Position numbers and translations under genes: made by a program
From: Hyphomicrobiales bacterium
Lineage (GTDB): Bacteria; Pseudomonadota; Alphaproteobacteria; Rhizobiales; Methyloligellaceae
DNA length: 64,000 nucleotides
Reading direction: 5' to 3'
Assembly: GCA_021775555.1 (NCBI GenBank)
Contig: JAJFHP010000067.1
Coordinates: 32,722-96,721 of the forward strand
The notes under the pieces: model-generated
What the model was told of the DNA's origin: nothing
Databases searched by the model: none
Seen by the model: only the letters and a program-made list of their open reading frames with translations
Part shown: piece after piece, positions 1 through 9,093 of the stretch
How the letters are laid out: each line of letters opens with the position of its first letter
How positions within the stretch are numbered: the first letter of the stretch is position 1

Positions 1-1
1 C

Positions 2-3000
2 CTGCAGGGCAACAGCGTGCGATTGGTCAAGCCGTCCAATGTCGCGCCGTTCAGGGCCTATTTCATCGACTTCGACTCCAATCATTCCGATCCGGGTTTC
101 CGCGGCCATATGGGCGATGTGGCGATCTGGTCGCCATGCGCCGGCAAGCCCGCGCCCAAACCCTTTAAAGGCCCAAGGATTCGCATTGCGAAATCCTGCT
201 CGGCAGCCGCATTCGGCATCGATTTGCATTGCCGCGTGACACTGACCAGCACAGGAACAGTCGCGCCGAAGGGCCCGGTTGGCTTTACCGATATCGGTAC
301 CACCCTCAAAGGTCCCTCCTGGGCTGGCAAGAATCCGCTGATCTTCAGCGCGGAGTGGGATGACCCGAACATGACCTGTTCGGACCTGCCCGATACAACT
401 TTCAAATGCTCGATCCCCGGCGCGGTCATGCAGCCCGGACAAAGCCGTTTCGTCGATATCATCGTGGATCTTGCCGAGGTGGTCGATACACCCGACTGGC
501 GCATTCGCAACTGCGCCACCCTGGACGGTACCAAGCAATCCAGTTGCGTGACCCGGGGCGAGGAAGATTCTCTCATTGTCTCGAAATTCGGCCCCAACCA
601 GCAGCCCTGTATTGCCGGGGGCCCATGCGACTTCGAGGTCGAGGTCTTCAATCCCGGCAAGCGGACCTTCGACGGGGAATTGCTGTTCGCGGACAATCTG
701 ACCATTGGCGGGGCCGGGGTAGGCGGCATCACTGTCGACGCGGTTTTCCCGCAAAATGGCTGCGATATCATTGGCCTGACCCTGCCGCTGCAGTGGCAGT
801 GCCATGTCACCATTCCGCCGGGCGGCGCGCGGGTCTTCAATATTCTCACGACAATCCCGGCCGGCGCGGTGCCCGCGGGCGCTACCCAGGGGCGCAACTG
901 CTTCCTGGCGACCAATCCGCAATTGGCGCTGACACCGGGCAATCAATTGCACCCCAATGTGTGGGACCGCCTGCTGGGGCTGGGCTCCGCCGGAACCGCG
1001 GGTGGACTCGGCAGCGACTGCATCGAATTCGATGTTCTGCCGGCCGGGGTGATTTCTATCCGCAAACCCGGTTTGCCGTTGGGCAAACTGCTGGTGGGGG
1101 TCACACCCAAACCATCATTCTTTACCTCTGCCGGCCAGACCATCAATTATAGCTATGTTATCCGCAACACGGGTGTTGAGCCTGTCACCAGCTTCACGCT
1201 CACCGACAACAAGGCCACCGGCATCAAATGCAATCCTCTGAAAGGCGGATCGCTCGCGCCGGGCGCAACAACACTCTGCTCGGGAAGTTACGTGACAAAA
1301 GCGGGTGATGTCGGAAAGGATATCGCCAGCAAGGCGGATATCACCGGCAAGACCGCGACTGGCCCCGTGCCGAAGGCGCCTTCTGCCCATGCGAAGGTGG
1401 TCTTCTTTGGCCCGGCGGCAATGAGCCTGGCGGTTCAGCCTTCGCCGAGCACATTCTCGGCGGCGGGCGAAAAGATCGTCTACCGCTATACCCTCAGAAA
1501 TACCGGCGGCACGCCCATCACCACCGCGACGGTGACCGACAGCAAGGTCACCAATATTACCTGCCGGCCAGCGGCTGGCGGACCGATCGCCGTCGGGGCA
1601 TCGATCGCCTGCACCGGCACCTACACGGCTACAGTGGGCGATGTCGGCAAGGACATAGCAAGCACGGCAAGCGTTACCGGCAAGACCGCCAGCGGTACCG
1701 TGAAATCACCGCAGCCGGTTAAATCGGTGGTGAAATTCGTCAAGCCGCCTGTCGCCGGCAAGCCGAACCTCACTCTTAACGTGACGGCCGTACCCACCAC
1801 CTACAGCGCTGCCAACCAGGCCATCAAATACGCCTTCACGATCAGGAACGCTGGGCCCGGTGCGGCCCCGTTCTTTGTGTTCTCCAACGACAGGGCCACT
1901 GTTACATGTCCAAAACTCGCCGTCCCTGCCATATGCAGCACTAAAGGATTGCCAGACACCTGCGGAGCGCTGGCCGCCGGCGCATCGATAAGTTGCACCG
2001 GCACCTACACATCAACGGCGAGTGATGTCGGAGCCGACATTAACAGCGGCACAACGGTCTTCGGGCTGCCAGAAGTTCCTGCCAATGCTACCGAACTCAC
2101 AAAGAAAATACAGTCTGCCGCCGCATCGGGTAACATTCTCCGTGCGACGACGGTTGTGAAATTCAAATCGGCCGGCACGCCGAAACTCACTGTTGAGATG
2201 ACGGCTTCGCCCAAGACTTTTTCCAAGGCTGGCGAGAAAATCACCTACACCTACAAGGTCACGAACACCGGGAAGGGGCATATTACCGGTTCTCTTGGAC
2301 TCTACAATCTGAAAGGGGCCCGTGTGAGTGATCAATGCAGCCCATGGCCCAATAGGCTCGCACCCGGGAAATCGGCCAGTTGCACGCGCACTTATATGAC
2401 GACCACGGCTGACGTCGGCAAGGATATCACTGCCGGGGTCTCGGCGAGTGGATTTGCCGCGGGCAATACGACAGGGAAACAGGAGAGATCGAACACTGTC
2501 AAAGTGGTGATCAAATACGTCAAGCCCAAACCGGTCGCCAAGCCGTCCATAAGCCTGCTCGTGAAGCCAGCGCAATCAACCTACAAGAATGCGGGTGAGC
2601 GGATCACATACACATACACGGTGAGGAACACCGGGAATGTGGCGGTCAACGCCTTTACGCTTACCGATGACACGGCAACCGGCCTCAAATGCGCACCGGG
2701 CAACACCAGCGCGAATGGCGGACCGCTCGCTTCCAAAGCGAGCGCGATCTGCACGGGCAGCTACACGACAACGGCAAGCGACGTCGGCCGGAATGTCGAA
2801 AGCTCGGCGAGCGTCACCGGTGCGGCAGGTTCAGCCCCGGTGAAAACCCCGGCTGTAAAATCGGTGGTCAGTTGGAATGGCAAATCTGATGTCACACTTA
2901 CAGCTTCCGCATCGCCCGGCACATTTTCCCGGGCGGGGCAGCAGATTGCCACAACTTACAAGGTCACGAACACTGGCGACGTGACACTTGTGAAATTCTC

Positions 3001-3883
3001 AATAAGTCATAACGGATATGGGAAGACTGCTAATCTCGACAATAAAAAATGTCCGCCTGCGAATGCCGACCATAATGGAGGCCGGATCGCCCCCGGGGCA
3101 TCCGTAACCTGTACGGGCCTCTACACGACCAAGCCCAGCGATGTCGGCAAGGACATCACATTCGAGGTGTTCATCCGTGGCTATATCAATCCCAAGTTTT
3201 TGCCTGAAGGAAACCTGAAACCGGTCAAGGTCGTGGTGAAATACGTCAAACCGAAAGTCGTGCCCAAGCCTTCCCTGAGCCTGGCGGTGAAGCCGTCGCC
3301 GGGGACGTTCTCTGCCGCGGGGCAAACCATCACCTACATCTACACGGTCGCAAATACCGGCAATGTGCCGTTCAAGACCTTCGGGCTGGAAGACAAACTG
3401 CCCGGACTGGCTGGTCTGGAATGTCCACCGGGCAAGTCTGCGCAAGGCGGGGCACTTGCGCCCGGTGCATCGGCGACATGCCTCAGCAAATACACCACCC
3501 GGCCGGGTGATCTTGGCAGGGATATCGAATCCAGGCCCACAGCCTTCGCCAAGCCGGCCAAGGGACGGGTGGTCGACTCGCCGTCCGCCAGCGCCGTCGT
3601 CAAGTTTGCCGGAAAGCCGGCCATGTCGCTGACACATACCTGTAACCCGAAGGTCTACACCGCCGCGGGCCAGGCCATAAACTGCAGCTTCACGGTCACC
3701 AATAGCGGCACCATTCCGATCAGGTCTTGCCAGATCACCGGCAGCCGTATCAATGTAAGCTGTCCGGCGGGTGTTATCCCGCCCGGAGCGTCGATACTGG
3801 TCCAGGGGGCCTACTCAACCAATGCTGGCGATATCGGCAAAAATATCGTGATGGACTTCAAACTTGACGGGATAACGCAATGA
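2..3883 (+). CDS. Large exported/surface protein with eight DUF11-like repeats (5' partial)
   Basis: The reading frame is open to the left edge of the window, so the listed GTG at 17 is probably internal and the true start and any signal peptide lie upstream. After about 345 residues of related but irregular beta-rich sequence there are eight repeats of about 90-105 residues. Each follows the plan P.TFS.AG..I.Y.Y.V.NTG, then a C, then L.PGAS..C.G.Y.T...DVGKDI. Paired cysteines in each repeat suggest disulfides outside the cytoplasm. This resembles the DUF11/DUF7507 class of immunoglobulin-like repeats found in bacterial surface proteins. It runs just ahead of four more exported proteins on the same strand. 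A structural or adhesive role is inference; no catalytic motif was seen. Confidence 0.8.
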   Translation: MQGNSVRLVKPSNVAPFRAYFIDFDSNHSDPGFRGHMGDVAIWSPCAGKPAPKPFKGPRIRIAKSCSAAAFGIDLHCRVTLTSTGTVAPKGPVGFTDIGTTLKGPSWAGKNPLIFSAEWDDPNMTCSDLPDTTFKCSIPGAVMQPGQSRFVDIIVDLAEVVDTPDWRIRNCATLDGTKQSSCVTRGEEDSLIVSKFGPNQQPCIAGGPCDFEVEVFNPGKRTFDGELLFADNLTIGGAGVGGITVDAVFPQNGCDIIGLTLPLQWQCHVTIPPGGARVFNILTTIPAGAVPAGATQGRNCFLATNPQLALTPGNQLHPNVWDRLLGLGSAGTAGGLGSDCIEFDVLPAGVISIRKPGLPLGKLLVGVTPKPSFFTSAGQTINYSYVIRNTGVEPVTSFTLTDNKATGIKCNPLKGGSLAPGATTLCSGSYVTKAGDVGKDIASKADITGKTATGPVPKAPSAHAKVVFFGPAAMSLAVQPSPSTFSAAGEKIVYRYTLRNTGGTPITTATVTDSKVTNITCRPAAGGPIAVGASIACTGTYTATVGDVGKDIASTASVTGKTASGTVKSPQPVKSVVKFVKPPVAGKPNLTLNVTAVPTTYSAANQAIKYAFTIRNAGPGAAPFFVFSNDRATVTCPKLAVPAICSTKGLPDTCGALAAGASISCTGTYTSTASDVGADINSGTTVFGLPEVPANATELTKKIQSAAASGNILRATTVVKFKSAGTPKLTVEMTASPKTFSKAGEKITYTYKVTNTGKGHITGSLGLYNLKGARVSDQCSPWPNRLAPGKSASCTRTYMTTTADVGKDITAGVSASGFAAGNTTGKQERSNTVKVVIKYVKPKPVAKPSISLLVKPAQSTYKNAGERITYTYTVRNTGNVAVNAFTLTDDTATGLKCAPGNTSANGGPLASKASAICTGSYTTTASDVGRNVESSASVTGAAGSAPVKTPAVKSVVSWNGKSDVTLTASASPGTFSRAGQQIATTYKVTNTGDVTLVKFSISHNGYGKTANLDNKKCPPANADHNGGRIAPGASVTCTGLYTTKPSDVGKDITFEVFIRGYINPKFLPEGNLKPVKVVVKYVKPKVVPKPSLSLAVKPSPGTFSAAGQTITYIYTVANTGNVPFKTFGLEDKLPGLAGLECPPGKSAQGGALAPGASATCLSKYTTRPGDLGRDIESRPTAFAKPAKGRVVDSPSASAVVKFAGKPAMSLTHTCNPKVYTAAGQAINCSFTVTNSGTIPIRSCQITGSRINVSCPAGVIPPGASILVQGAYSTNAGDIGKNIVMDFKLDGITQ

Positions 3884-3942
3884 AAACGGCATGTCAGATG
3901 ACAGACGCAAATGGTCAGCATATCTTCAAGGAGGCAAGTACC

Positions 3943-4890
3943 ATGATGACACGTATCATTCTTACTGCGGTGCTGCTGCTTGGCACCATTGCGGCGGCAA
4001 CTGCTGCACCGATGGCGGTTCCATCCGTGTCCAGCTCGGAGACGATTGTCTACCAGCAGCCGGAGATTGAAAAGCCGACCTATCCCGTCCAGCCGCCGGT
4101 GACGGACTGCAGTCAATATCCGGGCACCGTGGCTTTGGGTCCGAACTGTATCCCCGACTCGACGAAAATCAACCAACCGGTTATCTGTTACGAACCGGAG
4201 GTGATGCGCAACGGCGTTTGCGTGAACCCGTATGGCGGCACGACGCAACTACCACCACCAACAAATGTCCTTTATCCGAGCGAGGTGCAAGATGCACTGA
4301 ACCTCGTCGGTTGCCTTCCGAAGTATGGAGTTGACGGCAACTGGGGTCCTGGGAGCAGGTCAGCGCTGGCTAACTTCTATCGTCACGCACGCCTTTCCGC
4401 CGCGGGCACCGAACCAACCCAGATCGTTTTGAGCGACGTGCAGTCCCAGCGCGGGAGAATTTGCCCGGTCGTCGTCGCGCCTTCTGGGCCTAACTGCTCG
4501 CGCATCAAATATGCATATAAATCCGGCAATACCTGCAAGTGTGAGGGCACCCGAAAATTCAACGGCAAATATTGCATTCCAACGACGACGACCGCCTCGA
4601 AGGGCGGCAGCAAAAAGAAATGCTCGAAATACAAATATGCCTATACGAAGGGCGGCACTTGCAAATGTTCCGGAGGTCGCACCTGGACCGGCAGTGGATG
4701 CGTGAAGCAGCCCCAGACAACGACGACGCAGGTCCATAGCGACCAGGCCAGTGTGGGAGTCGTGATTGGTATCATCGGTGCGATCGGAGATGCGAGTAAT
4801 AACAAAAACAATAGCGGCGGCGATTACACGCCAAAATGCTACAAGTCATGCGACGATGAAGGCCGCAACTGTGAGACCGTCTGTGAGTAA
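3943..4890 (+). CDS. Secreted protein with peptidoglycan-binding-like motif and two Cys-rich repeats
   Basis: I chose the ATG at 3943 rather than the ORF-track start at 3880 because caaggagg lies about 9 bases upstream and the protein then opens with a clear signal peptide (MMTRIILTAVLLLGTIAAATA). The product is 315 residues. The middle holds a motif like peptidoglycan-binding domain 1 (VDGNWGPGSRSALANFY), also present in the 5722 gene. Next come two tandem repeats of about 29 residues with the pattern CS..KYAY..G.TCKC.G.R, four cysteines each, as in small disulfide-stabilised modules. The C-terminus has further cysteines. A periplasmic or cell-wall-associated role is inferred; I cannot name a function. 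Confidence 0.75.
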   Translation: MMTRIILTAVLLLGTIAAATAAPMAVPSVSSSETIVYQQPEIEKPTYPVQPPVTDCSQYPGTVALGPNCIPDSTKINQPVICYEPEVMRNGVCVNPYGGTTQLPPPTNVLYPSEVQDALNLVGCLPKYGVDGNWGPGSRSALANFYRHARLSAAGTEPTQIVLSDVQSQRGRICPVVVAPSGPNCSRIKYAYKSGNTCKCEGTRKFNGKYCIPTTTTASKGGSKKKCSKYKYAYTKGGTCKCSGGRTWTGSGCVKQPQTTTTQVHSDQASVGVVIGIIGAIGDASNNKNNSGGDYTPKCYKSCDDEGRNCETVCE

Positions 4891-4911
4891 CGCGTAAACC
4901 TGGAGAGTATA

Positions 4912-5661
4912 ATGAGGAAGTTTTTTTGGTGCGCCCTGGCGGGTGTGATCTCCATGGCAGCTGTCCCGGCAAGCCTGTCGGCGCAGGAAGTCTGCACCTA
5001 CTTCCAGGTGAATACCAGCCTGCTTAATATCTCCAAGGAGCCGGGCGGCGGCATCTTTATCGATGTGCTCGAGCAGGGAGAAGTCGCCTGCGTCACCAAG
5101 CAGCAGCAAAAGGGCGGGCGCGTCTGGGGTTTTATTACCCACAAGCTGAAAAACCCCGTTGGGACAACAGCGGTCAATGGCTGGTCAACTTTGCGCTACA
5201 TGAAGAACGTGACCGAGGCTGAAGGCAGGGCCGCCGTGGCGGCGATGACGCCACCAGCACCCGCTGCTCCCGCCGCACCAGCGTCGCCACCTCCTGCCGC
5301 CAAGCCCGACGCACCGAAAGTCGCCGCCGCACCTCCTGCGGTCGCCACGCCCCCGGCAACGGCGCGACCTGAAGACAAGCTGCGCTTCGACCAGCCTGTT
5401 CCTTTCGGGCCATTCCCGGTCAATGGCAACTCGCTCAAGGAACTGGCCCAGAAAATTCCCCTGTTCCCGCCGATCGAGGGGCTTCCAGCTGAGCTTTGGA
5501 AGAAGACCTGCACCACGTGCCACAAGTGGAACCAGGATCGGCTTTGCGCCCAGGGCAAAACCTATGTGAAATCCGCGAGGCACGTATTGCGGCATCAGCA
5601 TCCCTATGGCGGTGCCTACAAGCTGGCATTGATGAAATGGTCCAAGAGCGGCTGTGAATAA
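4912..5661 (+). CDS. Exported protein with SH3-like N-terminus, Pro/Ala linker and CxxCH motif
   Basis: The product is 249 residues, starting at an ATG after ctggagag, with a signal peptide ending near SLSAQE. Residues about 25-95 look like a bacterial SH3-type beta domain (YFQVNTSLLNIS, ending in GWSTLRYM). A long Pro/Ala linker (about 105-150) leads to a C-terminal domain with KTCTTCHKW. This CxxCH could bind haem c or form a redox or structural disulfide; more His and Cys residues follow (RHVLRHQHPYGG, SGC at the end). It lies 21 bases after the previous exported gene, so it is likely in the same operon. The specific role is unknown. Confidence 0.7.
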   Translation: MRKFFWCALAGVISMAAVPASLSAQEVCTYFQVNTSLLNISKEPGGGIFIDVLEQGEVACVTKQQQKGGRVWGFITHKLKNPVGTTAVNGWSTLRYMKNVTEAEGRAAVAAMTPPAPAAPAAPASPPPAAKPDAPKVAAAPPAVATPPATARPEDKLRFDQPVPFGPFPVNGNSLKELAQKIPLFPPIEGLPAELWKKTCTTCHKWNQDRLCAQGKTYVKSARHVLRHQHPYGGAYKLALMKWSKSGCE

Positions 5662-5721
5662 GACCAACGCCAAGCCCTCATGCTCCATTGACCGGGGCCA
5701 GTGCTTGCCAGGAGTTTTGAC

Positions 5722-7077
5722 ATGACCACGATCATGATCCGCTTATTGTTTGTGTTCACGCTCATCGCCACTGCGATGAACTCCGGCAAGGCAATTGCCC
5801 AGAATGTCATGAACCAGGAATGGGTTCTCAATCCGGGCCTTTCGAAAGTAAATTTCCAGAGCGTGAAGAAGAAAACGGTTGTCGAGACGCACCATTTCAA
5901 GGCCATGGAGGGGAGTGTCAGCAAGGATGGAGACGCCAGGGTCACGATCTCGCTCGATTCGATCGAAACCAATCACGATCTGCGAAACACGCGCATGCGT
6001 TTCCTGTTGTTCGAGACCTACAAGTTTCCCAAAGCAGTGATCAGCGCAAAGCTTGAAATGCCAATTTTGCAAGATCTTTTAACCAAAAAGAATATCAGGT
6101 ACCCGCTCATTTTTACGCTCTCCCTGCATGGGATCGAAAAGGAGCTGCAAGCGTATGTTTCGGTGACGCGTGTCTCGGATACGGCCGTCACAGTCGCAAC
6201 GGTGGAACCGATCGAGGTGACCGTGGAGAGTTTCGGGCTTGCCGGAGGCCTCGCCAAGCTGAGAGAAGCGGTTAACGGTATCCCCATCGAACCCTCCTCG
6301 CTGGTTAGTTTCGAGCTGGCCTTCGCAACCACTGAAATCAGGCAGAAGGTTGCGCAACCGGCGATGGTGCCCCTCCAGACTGCCGCCGCGCCAAATATCG
6401 CATCCGTGTCGGCTGAAATTTCCGCCGAGAACGCATACGAGGCAACCGCCGCAATCGGATCGTGCGGTGCTTATATGGTGTTCGAGAAACAGTATCGTGG
6501 CACCTTCTACGGACGTCTTGCTGCACAGCATCTGTCGTCCAATTGCCAGGCGGCAAGCGCCGCACCGCAGGCGCAGCCCTTTGCACCACCCCCGACAGCC
6601 GTTACTCCACCCACCGTGGTTGCATCTGTCGCATCTGGTCCCGCGCCAACGCCTGTTCTGCTGGCTGCGCCTGCGCCAACGCCCGTTCTGCTGCCTGCGC
6701 CAATACCGGTCATTCCACCGGAGCAGCTTGCGCCGGCTTTACAGACAGCGCTGCAATCTATTGGCTGCTACACGGGAGGCATCGACGGCGACTGGGGTTC
6801 AGGCTCGCGGGCGGCGTTGGGTCGTTTTAACGCGTTGGCGGGTAGCAACTTCCAGCCGACACCCCCGACCGGCGAGGCGCTGACCGCCGTGCAGGCATGG
6901 CGTGGTGGAAACTGCGTCGTAATCGCCAAGACGCGCCCAGCCAGGAAAACGGTGAAGCGCAAATCAAAAACCAAGGTCAGCAAAAAGAAGGCGCCTGCCA
7001 CGGCCGCCAAGAAGAAACCGGGTGTTGGGGGCATCGGCATCCTGCTCGGCGGCGGCGGCATTGGTATCGGCTTTTAA
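5722..7077 (+). CDS. YceI-fold periplasmic protein with peptidoglycan-binding-like motif and Lys/Gly tail
   Basis: The ATG at 5722 is preferred over the GTG at 5701: aggag sits 7 bases upstream and the identical 19-base start context precedes the paralogue at 7188. The product is 451 residues. After a signal peptide (ending GKAIAQ), residues about 30-220 match the YceI fold (EWVLNPGLSKVNFQSVKKKT, ETNHDLRNTRMRFLLFE). A short segment with two cysteines, a Pro/Ala-rich linker and a peptidoglycan-binding-like motif (IDGDWGSGSRAALGRF) follow. The end is Lys/Arg-rich and then Gly-rich (GGGGIGIGF). YceI proteins bind isoprenoid or lipid ligands in the periplasm; the added wall-binding end suggests anchoring near peptidoglycan (inference). 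Confidence 0.75.
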   Translation: MTTIMIRLLFVFTLIATAMNSGKAIAQNVMNQEWVLNPGLSKVNFQSVKKKTVVETHHFKAMEGSVSKDGDARVTISLDSIETNHDLRNTRMRFLLFETYKFPKAVISAKLEMPILQDLLTKKNIRYPLIFTLSLHGIEKELQAYVSVTRVSDTAVTVATVEPIEVTVESFGLAGGLAKLREAVNGIPIEPSSLVSFELAFATTEIRQKVAQPAMVPLQTAAAPNIASVSAEISAENAYEATAAIGSCGAYMVFEKQYRGTFYGRLAAQHLSSNCQAASAAPQAQPFAPPPTAVTPPTVVASVASGPAPTPVLLAAPAPTPVLLPAPIPVIPPEQLAPALQTALQSIGCYTGGIDGDWGSGSRAALGRFNALAGSNFQPTPPTGEALTAVQAWRGGNCVVIAKTRPARKTVKRKSKTKVSKKKAPATAAKKKPGVGGIGILLGGGGIGIGF

Positions 7078-7187
7078 AATCGGGCCGGGTTTTGATAGAA
7101 ATCACCCATCAAGAGAGACTGTGACCAAGACCAAACCACATCCCCGGACCCAATTGAACAAGACTTGCGCCTGCCAGGAGTTTTGAC

Positions 7188-8246
7188 ATGCATACGACTG
7201 TGATCCGCCTTTTATTCGCCCTCGCATTGATCGCCGGTGTGATGAGACCCGGCAGTACCCAGGCCCAGGATTTCATGAGCCAGGAATGGGTGCTCAATCC
7301 AAGCCTTTCAAACGTCTACATGCAGAGCGTGAAGAAGAATGCGATTTTTGAAACGCATCAGTTCACGGCTGTGGAAGGAACCGTCACCAAGGATGGTGAG
7401 GCGAAGATCAAGATCGAGCTGAATTCGCTCGACACCAACCATGATCTGCGCAACACGCGCATGCGCTTCCTGCTGTTCGAAACTTTCAAATTTCCTTTCG
7501 CCGAGATCAGCGCGAAGCTGGACAAGTCGGCATTGGCCGCGCTCTCGACCAAAACCCGCGTAACTTACCCGCTCAAATTCACGCTCAACATGCATGGAAT
7601 TACCAAAGAGCTGGAAGCCCCGGTCTGGGTGACGCGCATTGGCAGCACCAGCGTTTCGGTCGCGACGGTCAAGCCGATTATCGTGACTGCGAAAAGCTTT
7701 GGTCTTGAAGCTGGCATCGCCAAGCTCCGCGAAGCGGTCAAGGGCATTCCGATTGCCGCCGCCTCGTCGGTGACGTTCGATCTGGTGTTCGGCACGGGTG
7801 AACTCAAGTCAGAGCTCGTGGCGGCGCGTGCGACAAGGGAAAAGGCGAGGGCGCAGCAGGCGACAAGCACTTTCTCGGCGGAGGCCTGCGAGACGCGGTT
7901 TAACGTCATCTCCAAGACCGGCGCCATCTATTTCAAGACCGGAAGTGCTGTACTTGATACGGCCAGCACACCGCTTCTCAACAGTGTTGCAGACATCACC
8001 AATCGCTGCCCCTCAATCAGCATTGATATCACTGGTCATACAGACAATGTCGGCAGCAAAAGCGCCAATCAAAAGCTCTCCGAGAAGCGCGCAAAGGCCG
8101 TGGCCGATTATCTGACCGGCAAGGGCGTGGCAGCAGGCCGCATCCAGTCGGCGGGGTATGGCGACGCACGTCCGGTCGTGCCAAATGACACCAAAGAGAA
8201 CAAGTCGAAAAACCGGCGGATCGAGTTCAAGGTCATCAAGAACTAG
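7188..8246 (+). CDS. YceI-fold/OmpA-type fusion protein
   Basis: The product is 352 residues with a signal peptide, a YceI-type domain (about 30-220) and a C-terminal OmpA-like peptidoglycan-binding domain (about 235-350). The OmpA end carries IDITGHTDNVGSKSANQKLS followed by RA.AVADYL, and NRRIEFKV at the end. The YceI half is clearly paralogous to the preceding gene: ETNHDLRNTRMRFLLFE there matches DTNHDLRNTRMRFLLFE here, so the pair arose by tandem duplication and then acquired different wall-binding ends. RBS aggag lies 7 bases before the ATG. It is likely a periplasmic lipid-binding-fold protein tethered to the wall; the ligand is unknown. Confidence 0.85.
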   Translation: MHTTVIRLLFALALIAGVMRPGSTQAQDFMSQEWVLNPSLSNVYMQSVKKNAIFETHQFTAVEGTVTKDGEAKIKIELNSLDTNHDLRNTRMRFLLFETFKFPFAEISAKLDKSALAALSTKTRVTYPLKFTLNMHGITKELEAPVWVTRIGSTSVSVATVKPIIVTAKSFGLEAGIAKLREAVKGIPIAAASSVTFDLVFGTGELKSELVAARATREKARAQQATSTFSAEACETRFNVISKTGAIYFKTGSAVLDTASTPLLNSVADITNRCPSISIDITGHTDNVGSKSANQKLSEKRAKAVADYLTGKGVAAGRIQSAGYGDARPVVPNDTKENKSKNRRIEFKVIKN

Positions 8247-8247
8247 G

Positions 8248-8264
8248 GCACTGGTACCAGGTGC
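8248..8264. terminator. Small inverted repeat between convergent genes
   Basis: GCACTGGTACCAGGTGC forms a short imperfect hairpin between the end of the YceI/OmpA gene and the convergent end of phnE. There is no T-run, so a factor-independent terminator is only a weak suggestion. Confidence 0.3.
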
Positions 8265-8280
8265 AACTGACCCGGCCGCC

Positions 8281-9093
8281 TCAGCTGATCCATTTGCGGA
8301 TGGTGGCTGAAATGAATTCGCTGAGGATCACAACCATCAGGATCGAGATCAGCATGATGCCGACCTCGCGCCAGGCGAACTGGTTGATCGAGGAATACAG
8401 AATAATGCCGATGCCGCCGCCGCCGACGAATCCGAGCACCGTGGATTCGCGGATGTTGATGTCCCAGCGATAGACCGTCGTGCCCCAGATCACCGGCAGT
8501 ACCTGTGGCAGCACGCCCAACCACAGCACCTGAAGGCGCGAGGCGCCGGTTGCCTCTATGGCCTCGACGGTACCTTCATCGATTTCCTCAATTGCCTCGG
8601 CGACAAGCTTGCCCAGGAACCCGATAGAGCGCGCGGCGATTGCCCAGATGCCGGCGATCGGTCCGGGTCCGAAAATAGCAACAAACAACAGACCCCATAC
8701 CACCGTGTTGACCGAGCGCGAGGTCACCAGGATAAACCTTCCGATGAACCAGGTCGCGTTGTTGAGTGTCGTGTTGCGCGCCGACAGGAAGGCTAACGGG
8801 AATGCGATTACAAAGGTGACTGCGGTGCCAAGCGTCGCGATATGAATCGTCTCGACAAGTGGGTCTATCACCTCCAGGAAAAACCACCAGTCAGGCGGGA
8901 ACATGCGGACAAGCAGGTCTGCTGTCTGCACATGTGCATCGAGGAAATATATCCAGGGTATCTCAAGCTGGTGGATTGACCAGACTGCAACGAACACGAT
9001 GCCAATGTACCACGCGTAGCGGATCAGTGATTGGCGCGGATTGAACTTTCGCCAGACCTCCGGGTAGCGCTTGGCATGCTCCTCAAGCGTCAT
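8281..9093 (-). CDS. phnE: Phosphonate-type ABC transporter permease (second PhnE)
   Basis: This is a 270-residue inner-membrane permease with about six membrane spans and the MetI-type loop (EAIEATGASRLQVLWLGVLP) followed by the PhnE-typical INIRESTVLGFVGGGGIG. It overlaps the upstream permease by ATGA, so translation is coupled. It is the last gene of phnD-phnC-phnE-phnE. PhnE proteins form the channel for phosphonate, phosphite or phosphate esters with PhnC and PhnD. No C-P lyase or other phosphonate-degrading gene lies in the window, so the substrate remains open. Confidence 0.93.
   Translation of the reverse strand: MTLEEHAKRYPEVWRKFNPRQSLIRYAWYIGIVFVAVWSIHQLEIPWIYFLDAHVQTADLLVRMFPPDWWFFLEVIDPLVETIHIATLGTAVTFVIAFPLAFLSARNTTLNNATWFIGRFILVTSRSVNTVVWGLLFVAIFGPGPIAGIWAIAARSIGFLGKLVAEAIEEIDEGTVEAIEATGASRLQVLWLGVLPQVLPVIWGTTVYRWDINIRESTVLGFVGGGGIGIILYSSINQFAWREVGIMLISILMVVILSEFISATIRKWIS

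Noticed and set aside
82-942. Long antisense ORF of 286 codons and similar shadow ORFs throughout
   Set aside because: These overlap well-supported genes on the other strand, have no recognisable domains and reflect GC-rich codon structure.
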